64,000 nt of DNA from G965216695 sp965216695 (GCA_965216695.1 OZ244212.1:434001-498000); one strand, 5' to 3'. Counted from the stretch's first letter, positions 37,248 through 46,472 are shown. The notes: generated from the letters alone by a model not told the origin. Made by a program: numbers and translations.

Positions 37248-37297
37248 AGCGGACCCCAGACATTCGTGAGGACGCGAATCCTAACGCGACAAGCGAT

Positions 37298-37321
37298 ATA
37301 AATCTATTTTATTATATTTAT
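37298..37321. promoter_or_regulatory. Candidate LysR-type operator between leuC and the LysR gene
   Basis: ATAAAT (37298-37303) and ATTTAT (37316-37321) form an inverted repeat with a 12-nt spacer inside a run that is almost entirely A and T, conspicuous in this GC-rich DNA. LysR regulators usually bind an interrupted AT-rich dyad of this kind in their divergent promoter. Regulation of leuCDB by the neighbour is inferred. Confidence 0.4.
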
Positions 37322-37373
37322 GAAGTCTAAACTATTTCTGCATAGTCGGCTTATTTGGTTCAGGTACCCGTTT

Positions 37374-38270
37374 GTGACATTCAAAGAACTGGAAACCTTT
37401 TTGGCCCTCTGCCGGTTGCGGTCGGTATCGGGTGTCGCGGACGAACTTGCGCTGAGTCAGCCGGCGGTAACGCGACGCCTGCAGAACCTTGAGCGCTACC
37501 TCGAAACCCGTCTGTTCGACCGCGTCGGCAGAACCCTGCATCTGACCCAGGCCGGGGAGCGGCTGCAATCGGCGGCCCGGAAGATGATCGATCTGCGTAC
37601 GGACACCACGCGAGCCATCGCCAACATGCAGGGTACCGTCGCCGGAACGTTGAAAATCTCGACCTCGCACCACATCGGCCTGCACCGGCTGGCGCCCGTG
37701 TTGACGGACTTTTCTGCCGCCTATCCGGATGTTTCACTGGACCTCCGATTCGAGGATTCGGAGGAAGCGCATCGTACGGTAACAAGCGGCAATGCCGAGC
37801 TGGCCGTGGTGACGTTGGACCCCGAAGGACCCGGGAAACTCGACTACCTCCGGATCTGGGAGGACCCGCTGGTGTTCATCGCGGCACCGACGCACCCGCT
37901 GTCCCAGCGGAGTGACCCACCCAGCGCTTGCACGATAGCGCAACTCGCCAGCCACCCCGCCGTGCTACCGGATCTTTCAACGTATACCGGCCGGATCGTC
38001 GCCGACTTGTTTGCTTCCAATAACGTAACACTCCAGACAGCTATGTCTACTAACTATCTGGAAACCTTACGGATGCTTGTTTCTGCAGGGCTGGGTTGGA
38101 GCATGCTCCCCGCACGTATGCTGAACGAACAGGTGGTGATACTCGCGGTTGAGGCCTCTACCCCCACGCGCCATCTGGGCGTTGTGCGCGATCCGCAGCG
38201 CTCCCGGAGCAATGCCGCCGCAGCGTTCGTCGACACACTCATCCGGCACGCCGACGTCGCGATCGACTAG
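37374..38270 (+). CDS. LysR-type transcriptional regulator (candidate leucine-operon regulator)
   Basis: From the GTG at 37374 the product has 298 residues and the N-terminal winged helix begins at once (FKELETFLALCRLRSVSGVA, then ELALSQPAVTRRLQNLE), as in the family. An ATG at 37320 would add 18 residues, but that ATG is part of the AT-rich palindrome and has no ribosome-binding site. Residues about 90-295 are the effector-binding domain. It is transcribed away from leuC, the layout of a LysR activator or repressor with its target operon. The effector is unknown; an isopropylmalate-like ligand is a guess. Confidence 0.85.
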   Translation: MTFKELETFLALCRLRSVSGVADELALSQPAVTRRLQNLERYLETRLFDRVGRTLHLTQAGERLQSAARKMIDLRTDTTRAIANMQGTVAGTLKISTSHHIGLHRLAPVLTDFSAAYPDVSLDLRFEDSEEAHRTVTSGNAELAVVTLDPEGPGKLDYLRIWEDPLVFIAAPTHPLSQRSDPPSACTIAQLASHPAVLPDLSTYTGRIVADLFASNNVTLQTAMSTNYLETLRMLVSAGLGWSMLPARMLNEQVVILAVEASTPTRHLGVVRDPQRSRSNAAAAFVDTLIRHADVAID

Positions 38271-38273
38271 GGC

Positions 38274-39341
38274 CTAGATTCGCTCCGGATTCTGGGCGCG
38301 GTGGCGCAAATAATGGTCCATCAGCACGAGCGCTACCATGGCCTCGGCGATCGGTGTCGCTCGAATGCCCACGCAGGGATCGTGCCGCCCCTTGGTTACC
38401 ACTTCGATCGCATTGCCGTCCATGTCCACAGATCGGCCCGGTGTCGTAAGGCTGGACGTCGGTTTCAGCGCGAGGGTCGCAATCACCGGCTGTCCCGACG
38501 AAATGCCCCCCAATACGCCGCCGGCATGGTTGCTGAGGAATCCATCCGGCGTCATCTCGTCGCGATGTTCCGTACCCATTTGTTCCACCACACCGTTGCC
38601 GTCGCCTATTTCAACGGCTTTCACCGCGTTGATGCTCATCAGGGCCCGGGCGAGATCGGCATCGAGTTTGTCGAAGACCGGCTCACCCAGCCCGGCGGGC
38701 ACCCCGTCGGCAACGACGCGAACCGACGCACCCACCGAGTCCCCGGCTTTGCGGACACGGTCGATCAACGCCTCGATTTCGGGCACCGCGCCCGGGTCCG
38801 CGCAGAAAAACGGGTTGGCGTCGACGGCCTCCATATCCTGTGTACCAAGTTTCAGCCCGCCGATCTGTACCAGGCACCCGCGAATACGAATGCCCGCCTC
38901 CCGCGCCAGGTACTTGCGTGCTATCGCACCGGCGGCCACGCGCATCGCGGTCTCGCGGGCCGACGCCCGACCGCCACCACGATAATCGCGCACCCCATAT
39001 TTGTGCTGATACGTGAAGTCTGCGTGAGCCGGGCGAAACTGGCGTTTGATCGCATCGTAGTCCTTACTCTTCTGGTCTTCGTTGCGAATCAGCAGCCCTA
39101 TCGGCGTTCCCGTGGTTACGCCCTCGAACACCCCGGACAGAATCTCTACGGTGTCCGATTCTTTGCGCTGTGTCGTGAACCGAGATTGACCTGGGCGCCG
39201 CCGATCGAGGTCCTGCTGAAGGTCACGCTCGTTGAGTTCGAGTCCCGGCGGACAACCGTCGACGATCGCTCCCAGCGCTGGACCGTGGCTCTCGCCGAAG
39301 GTCGTTACGCAGAACAACTGTCCGAATGCATTGCCCGCCAT
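38274..39341 (-). CDS. aroC: Chorismate synthase
   Basis: FMN-dependent last step of the shikimate pathway, from EPSP to chorismate. The 355-residue enzyme shows all three family signatures: GESHGPALGAIVDGCPPG near the N-terminus, the DYRGGGRASARETA region and, near the C-terminus, R(H)DPCVGIRATPIAEAM. It converges with the LysR gene, 3 nt apart, and follows prmB. Confidence 0.97.
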   Translation of the reverse strand: MAGNAFGQLFCVTTFGESHGPALGAIVDGCPPGLELNERDLQQDLDRRRPGQSRFTTQRKESDTVEILSGVFEGVTTGTPIGLLIRNEDQKSKDYDAIKRQFRPAHADFTYQHKYGVRDYRGGGRASARETAMRVAAGAIARKYLAREAGIRIRGCLVQIGGLKLGTQDMEAVDANPFFCADPGAVPEIEALIDRVRKAGDSVGASVRVVADGVPAGLGEPVFDKLDADLARALMSINAVKAVEIGDGNGVVEQMGTEHRDEMTPDGFLSNHAGGVLGGISSGQPVIATLALKPTSSLTTPGRSVDMDGNAIEVVTKGRHDPCVGIRATPIAEAMVALVLMDHYLRHRAQNPERI

Positions 39342-39352
39342 GTCCGCTCCCG

Positions 39353-40273
39353 CTACGCGCGGGCAGTATCACGAACGAGTGCAGCACCTTCAAGCAGAAA
39401 CACGCCTGCGCTGACGGGCAGCGCACCGGCGTGCGCAGGCACATCCGGCTCAGGAATGTCCGGCCATACGAACGGCCACTCGGGGTAGCGACGGAGCAGA
39501 TTCGCCGCGCTCGCACCGACTTCCCCAATGAACAGACCGCCCGACCGCAGGCGACCCGTCAGACTGGCCAGCACCCGGTCGATGATGTCGAGACCGTCCT
39601 TGCCACCATCCAACGCGGCAGAGGGCTCAGCGCGATACTCGCGCGCAAGCGTGCGCATGTCACTCGAGTCGACGTACGGCGGATTGCACAGGATCAGATC
39701 GAAGACCATGTCGGGCACTGCGTCAAATACGTCCGACTCTACGATGTGGGTCCGGTGCGTCACCCCCAGTTCACGCACATTGCGAGCCGCGACATCCAGC
39801 GCCGCGGGATCGATGTCCGCCAACCACAGGTCACAATCCGGAAACGCATCCGCCGCTACCAGACCCAGAGCGCCTGTTCCGCAACAGAGGTCCAGCACCG
39901 TACGTGGCGAGGAGCGCAGCCAAGGCGCCAATCCCCCACGGAGGACGTGACCAATGGGCGAGCGCGGCACGATCACATCCGGAGACACAGCGAGTGTTAG
40001 CCCACAATAGCGCACGCTGCCAAGCAGGTACGCGAGCGGAACGCGTTCCTCACAGCGTCGCATTGCGAGCGCCGTAATCCGCGCTTGGTGTGCCCCGCTC
40101 ACTGGGTACTGCAGCGCGCCGGATTCATCAGGATAGCCCGTTATTTCGAGGGTGAGCCACACGGCCTCGTCCCACGCGTTGTCGGTGCCGTGCCCGAAGA
40201 CGAGGTCGGCGCGTTCGAACGAAGCGGCCACACGATCGATTACGTCCCTCAGCGGGACGCTTGCATCCGCCAC
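39353..40273 (-). CDS. prmB: Ribosomal protein L3 N5-glutamine methyltransferase
   Basis: Methylates a glutamine of ribosomal protein uL3 during 50S assembly. The 306-residue protein has a helical N-domain, SAM motif I (VLDLCCGTGALGLVAA), the adenine-binding acidic DIDPAAL and the glutamine-binding NPPYV. The PrmB rather than PrmC assignment rests on its length, the VPLAYLLG segment and its place beside aroC, which is conserved in gammaproteobacteria. It lies 3 nt after the DUF4892 gene. Confidence 0.93.
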   Translation of the reverse strand: MADASVPLRDVIDRVAASFERADLVFGHGTDNAWDEAVWLTLEITGYPDESGALQYPVSGAHQARITALAMRRCEERVPLAYLLGSVRYCGLTLAVSPDVIVPRSPIGHVLRGGLAPWLRSSPRTVLDLCCGTGALGLVAADAFPDCDLWLADIDPAALDVAARNVRELGVTHRTHIVESDVFDAVPDMVFDLILCNPPYVDSSDMRTLAREYRAEPSAALDGGKDGLDIIDRVLASLTGRLRSGGLFIGEVGASAANLLRRYPEWPFVWPDIPEPDVPAHAGALPVSAGVFLLEGAALVRDTARA

Positions 40274-40276
40274 GCG

Positions 40277-41224
40277 TCAGCTGCGCTCAAGCAGGTGAGG
40301 AAGAACGAGTTCAATCCTGGACCGCCGCGCACCCGCCGGCGCCAGCGGTCCGATACCGATACCAACGAACGCGGGGCCGGACCCGATGTTCAACAGCTGC
40401 GCCGCCGATTCGCCGCAATCTTTGGACGCGCGCAGCAGGTCTGACGCTTCCCGCCGCCCGTAAAGGTGGCAAACCACATAAATCGTCCGGCCGGCGAGCG
40501 GCGCCAGTTCCGTTGCGAGCGCACTCAGCCGCGCGGCCGCATCGGCAGGCAAACTTCCGTCCTCCAGCGGCGCGATGCCGGCCACAACGACCTGACCGTG
40601 TCCGCTAAGCCGCGCGAGCAGATCAGCATTGCTTGCGAAACGCACCGGGTCATCGGGAACAAACGTTTCGACGTGTACGTACACCCGTTTATTGCCACGT
40701 TCTACGGCGTAGACCGCAACGAGCACGCCACCTTCCTCTGTGGGAACTTCGGCGGCGAAGTAGTACTGGTTACGGTCGAGGCCGTACAGGTCCGCCTGAT
40801 CGAATACATAGTTCGCCCAGTAGTTGGAACGGCCGCAATCGCGCGCGCGACATTCGAACAACACCTCACCGCTCAACTGCGCGCGGTAATGTCGAAACGC
40901 ATCTTCCGGGGAACGCCCGGCACCCACGCGATAGGTAGCGGTCTCACGCACGCCGGTAAAACGCACTTTCCGGTCGATAATCACATCGCGGCGAATTTTC
41001 TCGACAGGCCCGAAGACGAATTCCCACGCTCCCTGCTTGGGTGGCGAAGTGCGCTCCACGGACGCGTACTGGAACGGGGGAAAGCGCGCTTCCAACTCCG
41101 GTGCCGCTTCAGCAGCGGCGGTGGCGGCAGACGCGGCGAGCATCACAGCAAGCGAGAGGATTAACGCTTTGGGTGCTGATCGCTGGTTCACACGCACGCT
41201 ACCGGTTGGTTCTGCCAAGCACAC
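40277..41224 (-). CDS. DUF4892 domain protein, probably periplasmic
   Basis: A 315-residue protein starting with GTG, with an N-terminal export signal (PKALILSLAVMLAASAATA) and a likely cleavage after Ala-x-Ala near residue 36. The body matches DUF4892: an ATYRV strand, RSPEDAFRHYRAQL, the two-cysteine LFECRARDCGRSNYWANYVF and YAVERGNKRVYVHVE. The last 90 residues (VVAGIAPLEDGSLPADAAARL and onward) resemble an OmpA-like fold only loosely. A GTG 27 or 33 nt later would also give a good signal peptide. Function unknown. It lies between gpsA and prmB. Confidence 0.7.
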   Translation of the reverse strand: MCLAEPTGSVRVNQRSAPKALILSLAVMLAASAATAAAEAAPELEARFPPFQYASVERTSPPKQGAWEFVFGPVEKIRRDVIIDRKVRFTGVRETATYRVGAGRSPEDAFRHYRAQLSGEVLFECRARDCGRSNYWANYVFDQADLYGLDRNQYYFAAEVPTEEGGVLVAVYAVERGNKRVYVHVETFVPDDPVRFASNADLLARLSGHGQVVVAGIAPLEDGSLPADAAARLSALATELAPLAGRTIYVVCHLYGRREASDLLRASKDCGESAAQLLNIGSGPAFVGIGIGPLAPAGARRSRIELVLPHLLERS

Positions 41225-41242
41225 GCTCGAGCACTTGCGCCG

Positions 41243-42271
41243 TCAACGATGCGCACCCTGCCACTGGGCCGGAGAAGCAAACTCAACGTCCACGCCGCGG
41301 CTACCGGTCATCAGCTCGCGTATCACCTCCGCCAGCGGCCGCGCTTCGAAAAGGATCCGGTAGAGACCCTCCGCGAGCGGCATGTACACGCCCTCTTCGG
41401 CACATCGCGCGCGCACCACCCGCAGCGTGTTAACGCCCTCCGCCAGCTTACCAAGGTCGTCCAGCGCCTCGTCGAGCGTCATGCCCTGTCCAATCCGGTA
41501 GCCCAGTCGATAGTTTCTGGACAACGGGGACGAACAGGTAACCATCAGATCGCCGACACCTGCAAGCCCGAGAAAGGTAAACGGGTTAGCGCCCATGGAT
41601 ACCGCAAGCCGGCTCATTTCGGCGAGCGCACGCGTAATCAGCATACCCTGCGTGTTCTGGCCGACGCCGATACCCGCGGCCATGCCGCACACAATGGCAT
41701 AGATGTTCTTTAGCGCACCGCCCAGTTCGACCCCATACAGATCGTCGTTGCAGTACACCCGAAACGTTTCACTGGACATGACCTCTTGAACGGCATCGCG
41801 CACAAGCTCGTGCTGGCTGGCAATCACCGTACCGGTGTACTGTCCGGCCGCCATCTCCTCTGCCAGATTGGGTCCGCTGAGGGCGCCGATGTGTCGGGCC
41901 CCGGTCACCTCGGCCAATACCTGGCTCATCAACCGAAACCCGTCCGCTTCGATGCCTTTGGTTGCACTGACGAACATGCCGTCGTCACGCACGTGAGGTT
42001 TCAGCTGCACGCACACGTCCCGGAACGACGCGCTGGGTACGCAAACCACCACCAGAGTGCTCCGTTGTACGGCAGCGCACAGGTCGGATGTCGCAACGAG
42101 ATTGTCGTGCAGCCGGTGGCCCGGTAGATAGCGACGGTTTTCCCGGTGCGCGACGACATCGGCAACCTGTTCCGGATTGCGCATCCACAGGTGTGTGCGT
42201 GTGCCGTTGCTCGCAACGATGTTGGCGACCGCGGTACCGAAGTTACCGCCGCCGAGAATGGCCACTTCCAT
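41243..42271 (-). CDS. gpsA: NAD(P)-dependent glycerol-3-phosphate dehydrogenase
   Basis: Makes sn-glycerol-3-phosphate for phospholipids. The 342-residue protein has the N-terminal dinucleotide-binding GGGNFGTA (7-14), the catalytic-lysine segment ELGGALKNIYAI, and the GLAGVGDLMVTCSS and SRNYRLGYRIG motifs. It lies 9 nt after htpG and 18 nt ahead of the DUF4892 gene, so htpG-gpsA may be partly co-transcribed. Confidence 0.96.
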   Translation of the reverse strand: MEVAILGGGNFGTAVANIVASNGTRTHLWMRNPEQVADVVAHRENRRYLPGHRLHDNLVATSDLCAAVQRSTLVVVCVPSASFRDVCVQLKPHVRDDGMFVSATKGIEADGFRLMSQVLAEVTGARHIGALSGPNLAEEMAAGQYTGTVIASQHELVRDAVQEVMSSETFRVYCNDDLYGVELGGALKNIYAIVCGMAAGIGVGQNTQGMLITRALAEMSRLAVSMGANPFTFLGLAGVGDLMVTCSSPLSRNYRLGYRIGQGMTLDEALDDLGKLAEGVNTLRVVRARCAEEGVYMPLAEGLYRILFEARPLAEVIRELMTGSRGVDVEFASPAQWQGAHR

Positions 42272-42280
42272 GGCCCTATG

Positions 42281-44212
42281 CTAGCTGGTTATCAACTGAA
42301 GCAGCAAACGATTGACACGCTGATTGAATGCACCAGGCTCATCCATCGGCACGCCTTCTGCCAAGCACGCCTGATCGAACAGTACATGCACCAGATCCGC
42401 GAACCGATCTTCATCCGTCTCCTGGTCCATGTGCTGCAGCAGCGGATGCGTCGCGTTGAACTCGAAATCGGGTTTGCTTTCCGGCAACGACTGGCCGGCC
42501 GCTTCCATGATACGGCGCATCTGCGCTCCCATAGCGTTTTCATTCAACGCGAGACACGCGGGCGACTCCGTGAGGCGTTTGGACGCGCGCACTTTGTCCA
42601 CACGGTCGTCCAGCACCGACTTGATGCGCTCCGCAAGGGCCGCCTCGTCCGCGGTTGCGTTTTCGGAGGCATCGGAGGATTCGTCCGTCGATTCCGAATC
42701 TGCGGTGCCGGGCAGGTCGAGTTCCCCACGTGACACATCCTGAAACGATTTGCCGTCAAACGCATCGAGCTGACTCATCATCCACTCATCTATGCGCTCC
42801 GACAGCAGCAGCACTTCAATGCCCCGTTTGCGGAACACCTCCAGGTGTGGACTCGACGCCGCGTGCGCGAAGGTTTCTGCCGTGAGGTAGTAAATCGCGT
42901 CCTGGCCGTCGACCATCCGCTCGCAATACTGCTCGAGCGACACGGTCGGTTTGCTATCGGCCGCCGTAGTGGACGCGAACCGCAAAAGCTTAAGTACCGC
43001 CTCGCGATTCGCAAAGTCTTCACCCACGCCTTCCTTCAGAACGTCGCCGAATTCGTCCCAGAACCCGGCATAGTCTTCCGGTGCCTGCTTGGCCATGTCC
43101 GCAAGCATTGTCAGGCTGCGCTTGGTGAGCGCGTTGCGAATCGACGTGACGCGCTCATCCTGTTGAAGGATCTCACGCGAAACGTTGAGCGGCAGGTCAT
43201 TGGAGTCGACAACGCCCTTCATGAACCGCAGGTACAGCGGAAGAAACTGCTCCGCTTCGTCCATGATGAATACCCGCTGCACGTACAGCTTGAGTCCACG
43301 CGCCGCGTCGCGGTTCCAGAGATCGAACGGCGCCCTGCGCGGAACGTAGAGCAGGCTCGTGTATTCGAGCTTACCCTCCACACGATTGTGGCTCCAGGTA
43401 AGAGGGTCCTCAAAGTCGTGCGAGACGTGTTTGTAAAACTCCTTGTACTCGTCGTCTTCCACTTCCGCCCGGGGTCGGGTCCAAAGCGCCTTCGCTGCAT
43501 TAACCGTCTCGAACACCGGCGCGTCGCCATCGCCCGAGTCGCCTTCGTCGCCCGGCGCCGCAGATTTCATTCGCACCGGTACCGCAATGTGATCCGAATA
43601 CTTGCGCACCACCGTCTGCAGACGAAACGGCTCCGCAAATTCCTTTGCGTCTTCGCGGAGATGCAGAATTACAGTCGTCCCGCGAGGTAGGTCGTCAGCG
43701 TCCTCCACCGTATACGAGTCCTCGCCGTGGGAGCGCCAACACGTGCCAGTTGCCTCGCCCGCGCCGCGGGTCAAAACGTCCACCCGTTCCGCAACGATAA
43801 AAGCACTGTAGAAACCCACGCCAAACTGCCCGATCAGTTGCGCGTCTTTCTTCTGATCTCCGGTCAGCCGCGACAGAAAATCAGCGGTGCCGGATTTTGC
43901 GATGGTGCCCAGATTGTCGATCACCTCGTCGCGGGTCATCCCCACACCGTTGTCCGTTATCCGGATCTCGGCCGCTTCCGGATCCGATTCAATCCGGATT
44001 TCATAGTCAGTGTCCGCCTGGTAGTGCTGCGGTTCGGTCAGGCTGAGAAACCGGGCTTTGTCGATTGCGTCGGATGCATTGGAAATCAGCTCACGCAGGA
44101 AAATCTCGCGATTGGAATACAGCGAGTGAATCATCAACTTCAACAGCTGACGCGCTTCGGTTTGAAAGCCGTGGGTTTCTACGCCGTCGGCAGGCTGGGT
44201 GTTTTCACTCAT
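42281..44212 (-). CDS. htpG: Hsp90 chaperone HtpG
   Basis: Cytosolic Hsp90 homologue. The 643-residue protein has the GHKL ATPase domain with ELISNASDAIDKAR, RITDNGVGMT and the GQFGVGFYSAF lid segment, the middle domain with NVSREILQQ, and the helical dimerisation domain. It is induced by heat in relatives, and here a near-perfect sigma-32 promoter (44261-44289) lies about 50-75 nt upstream. It follows sucD after a long hairpin. Confidence 0.97.
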   Translation of the reverse strand: MSENTQPADGVETHGFQTEARQLLKLMIHSLYSNREIFLRELISNASDAIDKARFLSLTEPQHYQADTDYEIRIESDPEAAEIRITDNGVGMTRDEVIDNLGTIAKSGTADFLSRLTGDQKKDAQLIGQFGVGFYSAFIVAERVDVLTRGAGEATGTCWRSHGEDSYTVEDADDLPRGTTVILHLREDAKEFAEPFRLQTVVRKYSDHIAVPVRMKSAAPGDEGDSGDGDAPVFETVNAAKALWTRPRAEVEDDEYKEFYKHVSHDFEDPLTWSHNRVEGKLEYTSLLYVPRRAPFDLWNRDAARGLKLYVQRVFIMDEAEQFLPLYLRFMKGVVDSNDLPLNVSREILQQDERVTSIRNALTKRSLTMLADMAKQAPEDYAGFWDEFGDVLKEGVGEDFANREAVLKLLRFASTTAADSKPTVSLEQYCERMVDGQDAIYYLTAETFAHAASSPHLEVFRKRGIEVLLLSERIDEWMMSQLDAFDGKSFQDVSRGELDLPGTADSESTDESSDASENATADEAALAERIKSVLDDRVDKVRASKRLTESPACLALNENAMGAQMRRIMEAAGQSLPESKPDFEFNATHPLLQHMDQETDEDRFADLVHVLFDQACLAEGVPMDEPGAFNQRVNRLLLQLITS

Positions 44213-44260
44213 GGCAACGGATCGTTACTCTTTGCGTTAGTTAAGTTTGCTGGTAGCAGG

Positions 44261-44289
44261 TAGTGGGGCCGGTGGGGCCGATTTTCAAG
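44261..44289 (-). promoter_or_regulatory. Sigma-32 (RpoH) heat-shock promoter of htpG
   Basis: On the minus strand CTTGAAA (44283-44289, full -35 consensus) and CCCCACTA (44261-44268, close to CCCCATNT) are separated by 14 nt, within the 13-15 nt range for sigma-32. It points at htpG; the predicted start near 44254 gives a leader of about 40 nt. Confidence 0.8.
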
Positions 44290-44305
44290 CCGGCGCCAGC
44301 CTGGC

Positions 44306-44346
44306 GTAGCTGCGCGGTACCCACAGGGTACGTGCGCCGTCGCTAC
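44306..44346 (-). terminator. Long hairpin after sucD
   Basis: Nested arms GTAGC/GCTAC, GCGC/GCGC and GTACCC/GGGTAC fold into one long imperfect stem with a 3-nt loop, 27 nt past the sucD stop and just before the htpG promoter. There is no T-run. It probably marks the 3' end of the sdh-suc transcript. Confidence 0.5.
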
Positions 44347-44373
44347 ATCAGGCCGGCCAAGGAGCGGCGGATG

Positions 44374-45249
44374 TCACTTCCAGCCGGTGACTTCGGCCAG
44401 CGCTCCGCCGATTTCGGCAAGACTGCGCACGGTTTTCACGCCGGCACGCTCGAGCGCTTCGAACTTCTCTGAGGCGGTGCCCTTACCGCCCGCAATGATC
44501 GCACCCGCATGGCCCATTCGCTTGCCCGGGGGGGCGGTCACGCCTGCAATGTAGGCAACCACGGGCTTGGTCACGTTCGCCGCGATGAACTCTGCCGCCT
44601 CCTCCTCGGCCGTTCCGCCGATTTCTCCCACCATTACGATCGCCTCGGTGTCGGGGTCCCGCTGAAAGAGCTCGAGAATGTCGATGAAATGCGAACCGGG
44701 GATCGGATCGCCGCCGATACCGACGCACGTACTCTGACCGTAGCCGCGATCCGTGGTCTGTTTAACCGCTTCATACGTCAACGTACCCGACCGCGAGACG
44801 ATGCCAACCTTGCCGGGCAGATGAATCTCTCCGGGCATGATGCCTATTTTGCACTCGCCCGGCGTAATCACGCCCGGACAGTTGGGTCCAACCAGGCGCT
44901 GAGAACCCGTATCGAGTTTCGCTTTGACCGCCAGCATATCGAGCGTCGGAATGCCTTCCGTAATGCACACGATCAGTTCGATTCCGGCGTCCATCGCTTC
45001 CAGAATGGAGTCTTTGCAGAACGCCGCTGGAACGTAGATCACCGACGCTGTCGCACCGGTCGTCTCGACCGCGTCCCGAACGGTATCGAACACCGGTAAT
45101 CCCAGGTGTTCCGACCCCCCTTTTCCAGGCGTTACACCGCCAACCATGCTGGTTCCATATGCAATCGCTTGCTCGGTGTGCAGCGTTCCCTGAGAACCGG
45201 TCAGCCCCTGACAGATGACCTTCGTGTCTTTACCAACCAGAACGCTCAC
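44374..45249 (-). CDS. sucD: Succinyl-CoA synthetase alpha subunit
   Basis: Subunit that carries the phosphohistidine and binds CoA. The 291-residue protein has the CoA-binding TGSQGTLHTEQAI and GVTPGKGG regions and the active-site histidine in GHAGAIIAGGKGTA. It overlaps the sucC stop by 4 nt. End gene of the sdhCDAB-sucAB-lpd-sucCD series. Confidence 0.97.
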   Translation of the reverse strand: MSVLVGKDTKVICQGLTGSQGTLHTEQAIAYGTSMVGGVTPGKGGSEHLGLPVFDTVRDAVETTGATASVIYVPAAFCKDSILEAMDAGIELIVCITEGIPTLDMLAVKAKLDTGSQRLVGPNCPGVITPGECKIGIMPGEIHLPGKVGIVSRSGTLTYEAVKQTTDRGYGQSTCVGIGGDPIPGSHFIDILELFQRDPDTEAIVMVGEIGGTAEEEAAEFIAANVTKPVVAYIAGVTAPPGKRMGHAGAIIAGGKGTASEKFEALERAGVKTVRSLAEIGGALAEVTGWK

Positions 45250-46415
45250 GATGCACCTCCCGCCGCCGCCACGGACTTCTCGGCCGCGTCCTCCAGGCTT
45301 TCTGCTGCAATGATGTTCAGCCCGCTCGACGCCAGCAGTTCACGGCCTTGCTTCGCGTTGTTGCCCTCGAACCGCACCACCACCGGCACTTCCACCCCAA
45401 CTTCCTTTACTGCGCCGATGATGCCATCGGCTATGGTGGCGCAACTGACGATGCCACCAAAAATATTGATCAACACAGCCTCCACGGCATCGTCGGAAAG
45501 AATGATCTTGAACGCCTCGGCGACCGCTTCTTTCGTCGCCCCGCCCCCTACGTCCAGAAAATTTGCTGGGTTACCGCCATGAATCTTCACCAGATCCATC
45601 GTCCCCATTGCGAGACCGGCGCCGTTGACCATACAACCGATGTTGCCGTCGAGGGCGACGTAGTTGAGATTGAATTCCGAAGCCTGAGCCTCGCGTTCGT
45701 CCTCCTGAGATACGTCCTGCATATCGTCCAGGCGCTTCTGGCGGAACAGGGCGTTGCCGTCAATGTTCACCTTGGCATCCAGACAGTGCACGTCTCCGTC
45801 GGTGGTGATCACCAGAGGGTTTATCTCGAGGAGTGAACAGTCGAGTTCGTTGAACAGTCGCGCCAGCCCGATGAAAAGATTCGTGAACTGCCGTACTTGG
45901 GGGCCTTCGAGACCGAGCTTGAACGCGAGCTCACGCCCCTGATACGGCTGAGCGCCCACGAACGGATCGATGACCGCGCGGAGAATCTTGTCGGGCGTTT
46001 CTTCCGCGACCTTCTCGATTTCCACACCGCCTTCCGTGGAAGCCATGAAGACGACCCGCCGCGTCGCCCGATCGACGACCGCACCCAGATACAGTTCCCG
46101 TTCGATGTCGGTGCAGCTTTCCACGTAAATCTTGCTGACAGGCTGACCGTCCGCATCCGTCTGAATCGTAACCAACCGTTGGCCGATCCACTTGTCCGCA
46201 AAAGCCCGTACCTCGTCCAACGTATCCGCCAGCTTTACGCCCCCGGCTTTGCCCCGGCCGCCGGCGTGGACCTGCACCTTTACAACCCAGCGATCACCGC
46301 CGATTTTTTTTGCGGCGTCTACGGCTTGGTCCGCAGTATCTACAGCAAAGCCCGTGGAAACCGGCAAGCCATACTCCGCAAAGAGACCTTTCGCCTGATA
46401 CTCGTGTAAGTTCAT
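45246..46415 (-). CDS. sucC: Succinyl-CoA synthetase beta subunit (ADP-forming type)
   Basis: ATP-grasp subunit of succinyl-CoA synthetase. The 389-residue protein begins MNLHEYQAKGLFAEYGLPVS and shows the nucleotide-binding KVQVHAGGRGKAGGV, the metal-binding LEINPLVIT and the C-terminal NIFGGIVSCATIADGI. It precedes sucD with a 4-nt overlap. The gap to lpd holds an 18-bp tandem duplication. Confidence 0.97.
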   Translation of the reverse strand: MNLHEYQAKGLFAEYGLPVSTGFAVDTADQAVDAAKKIGGDRWVVKVQVHAGGRGKAGGVKLADTLDEVRAFADKWIGQRLVTIQTDADGQPVSKIYVESCTDIERELYLGAVVDRATRRVVFMASTEGGVEIEKVAEETPDKILRAVIDPFVGAQPYQGRELAFKLGLEGPQVRQFTNLFIGLARLFNELDCSLLEINPLVITTDGDVHCLDAKVNIDGNALFRQKRLDDMQDVSQEDEREAQASEFNLNYVALDGNIGCMVNGAGLAMGTMDLVKIHGGNPANFLDVGGGATKEAVAEAFKIILSDDAVEAVLINIFGGIVSCATIADGIIGAVKEVGVEVPVVVRFEGNNAKQGRELLASSGLNIIAAESLEDAAEKSVAAAGGAS

Positions 46416-46472
46416 AGTGCTACCATTTTTCCGCTACAAATCCGGTTCGTTGAAAATCAAGGTTGTTGGCCG

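Noticed and set aside
38301..39488. A 395-codon plus-strand frame opposite aroC
   Set aside because: Antisense of aroC; Arg/His-rich and without family similarity.
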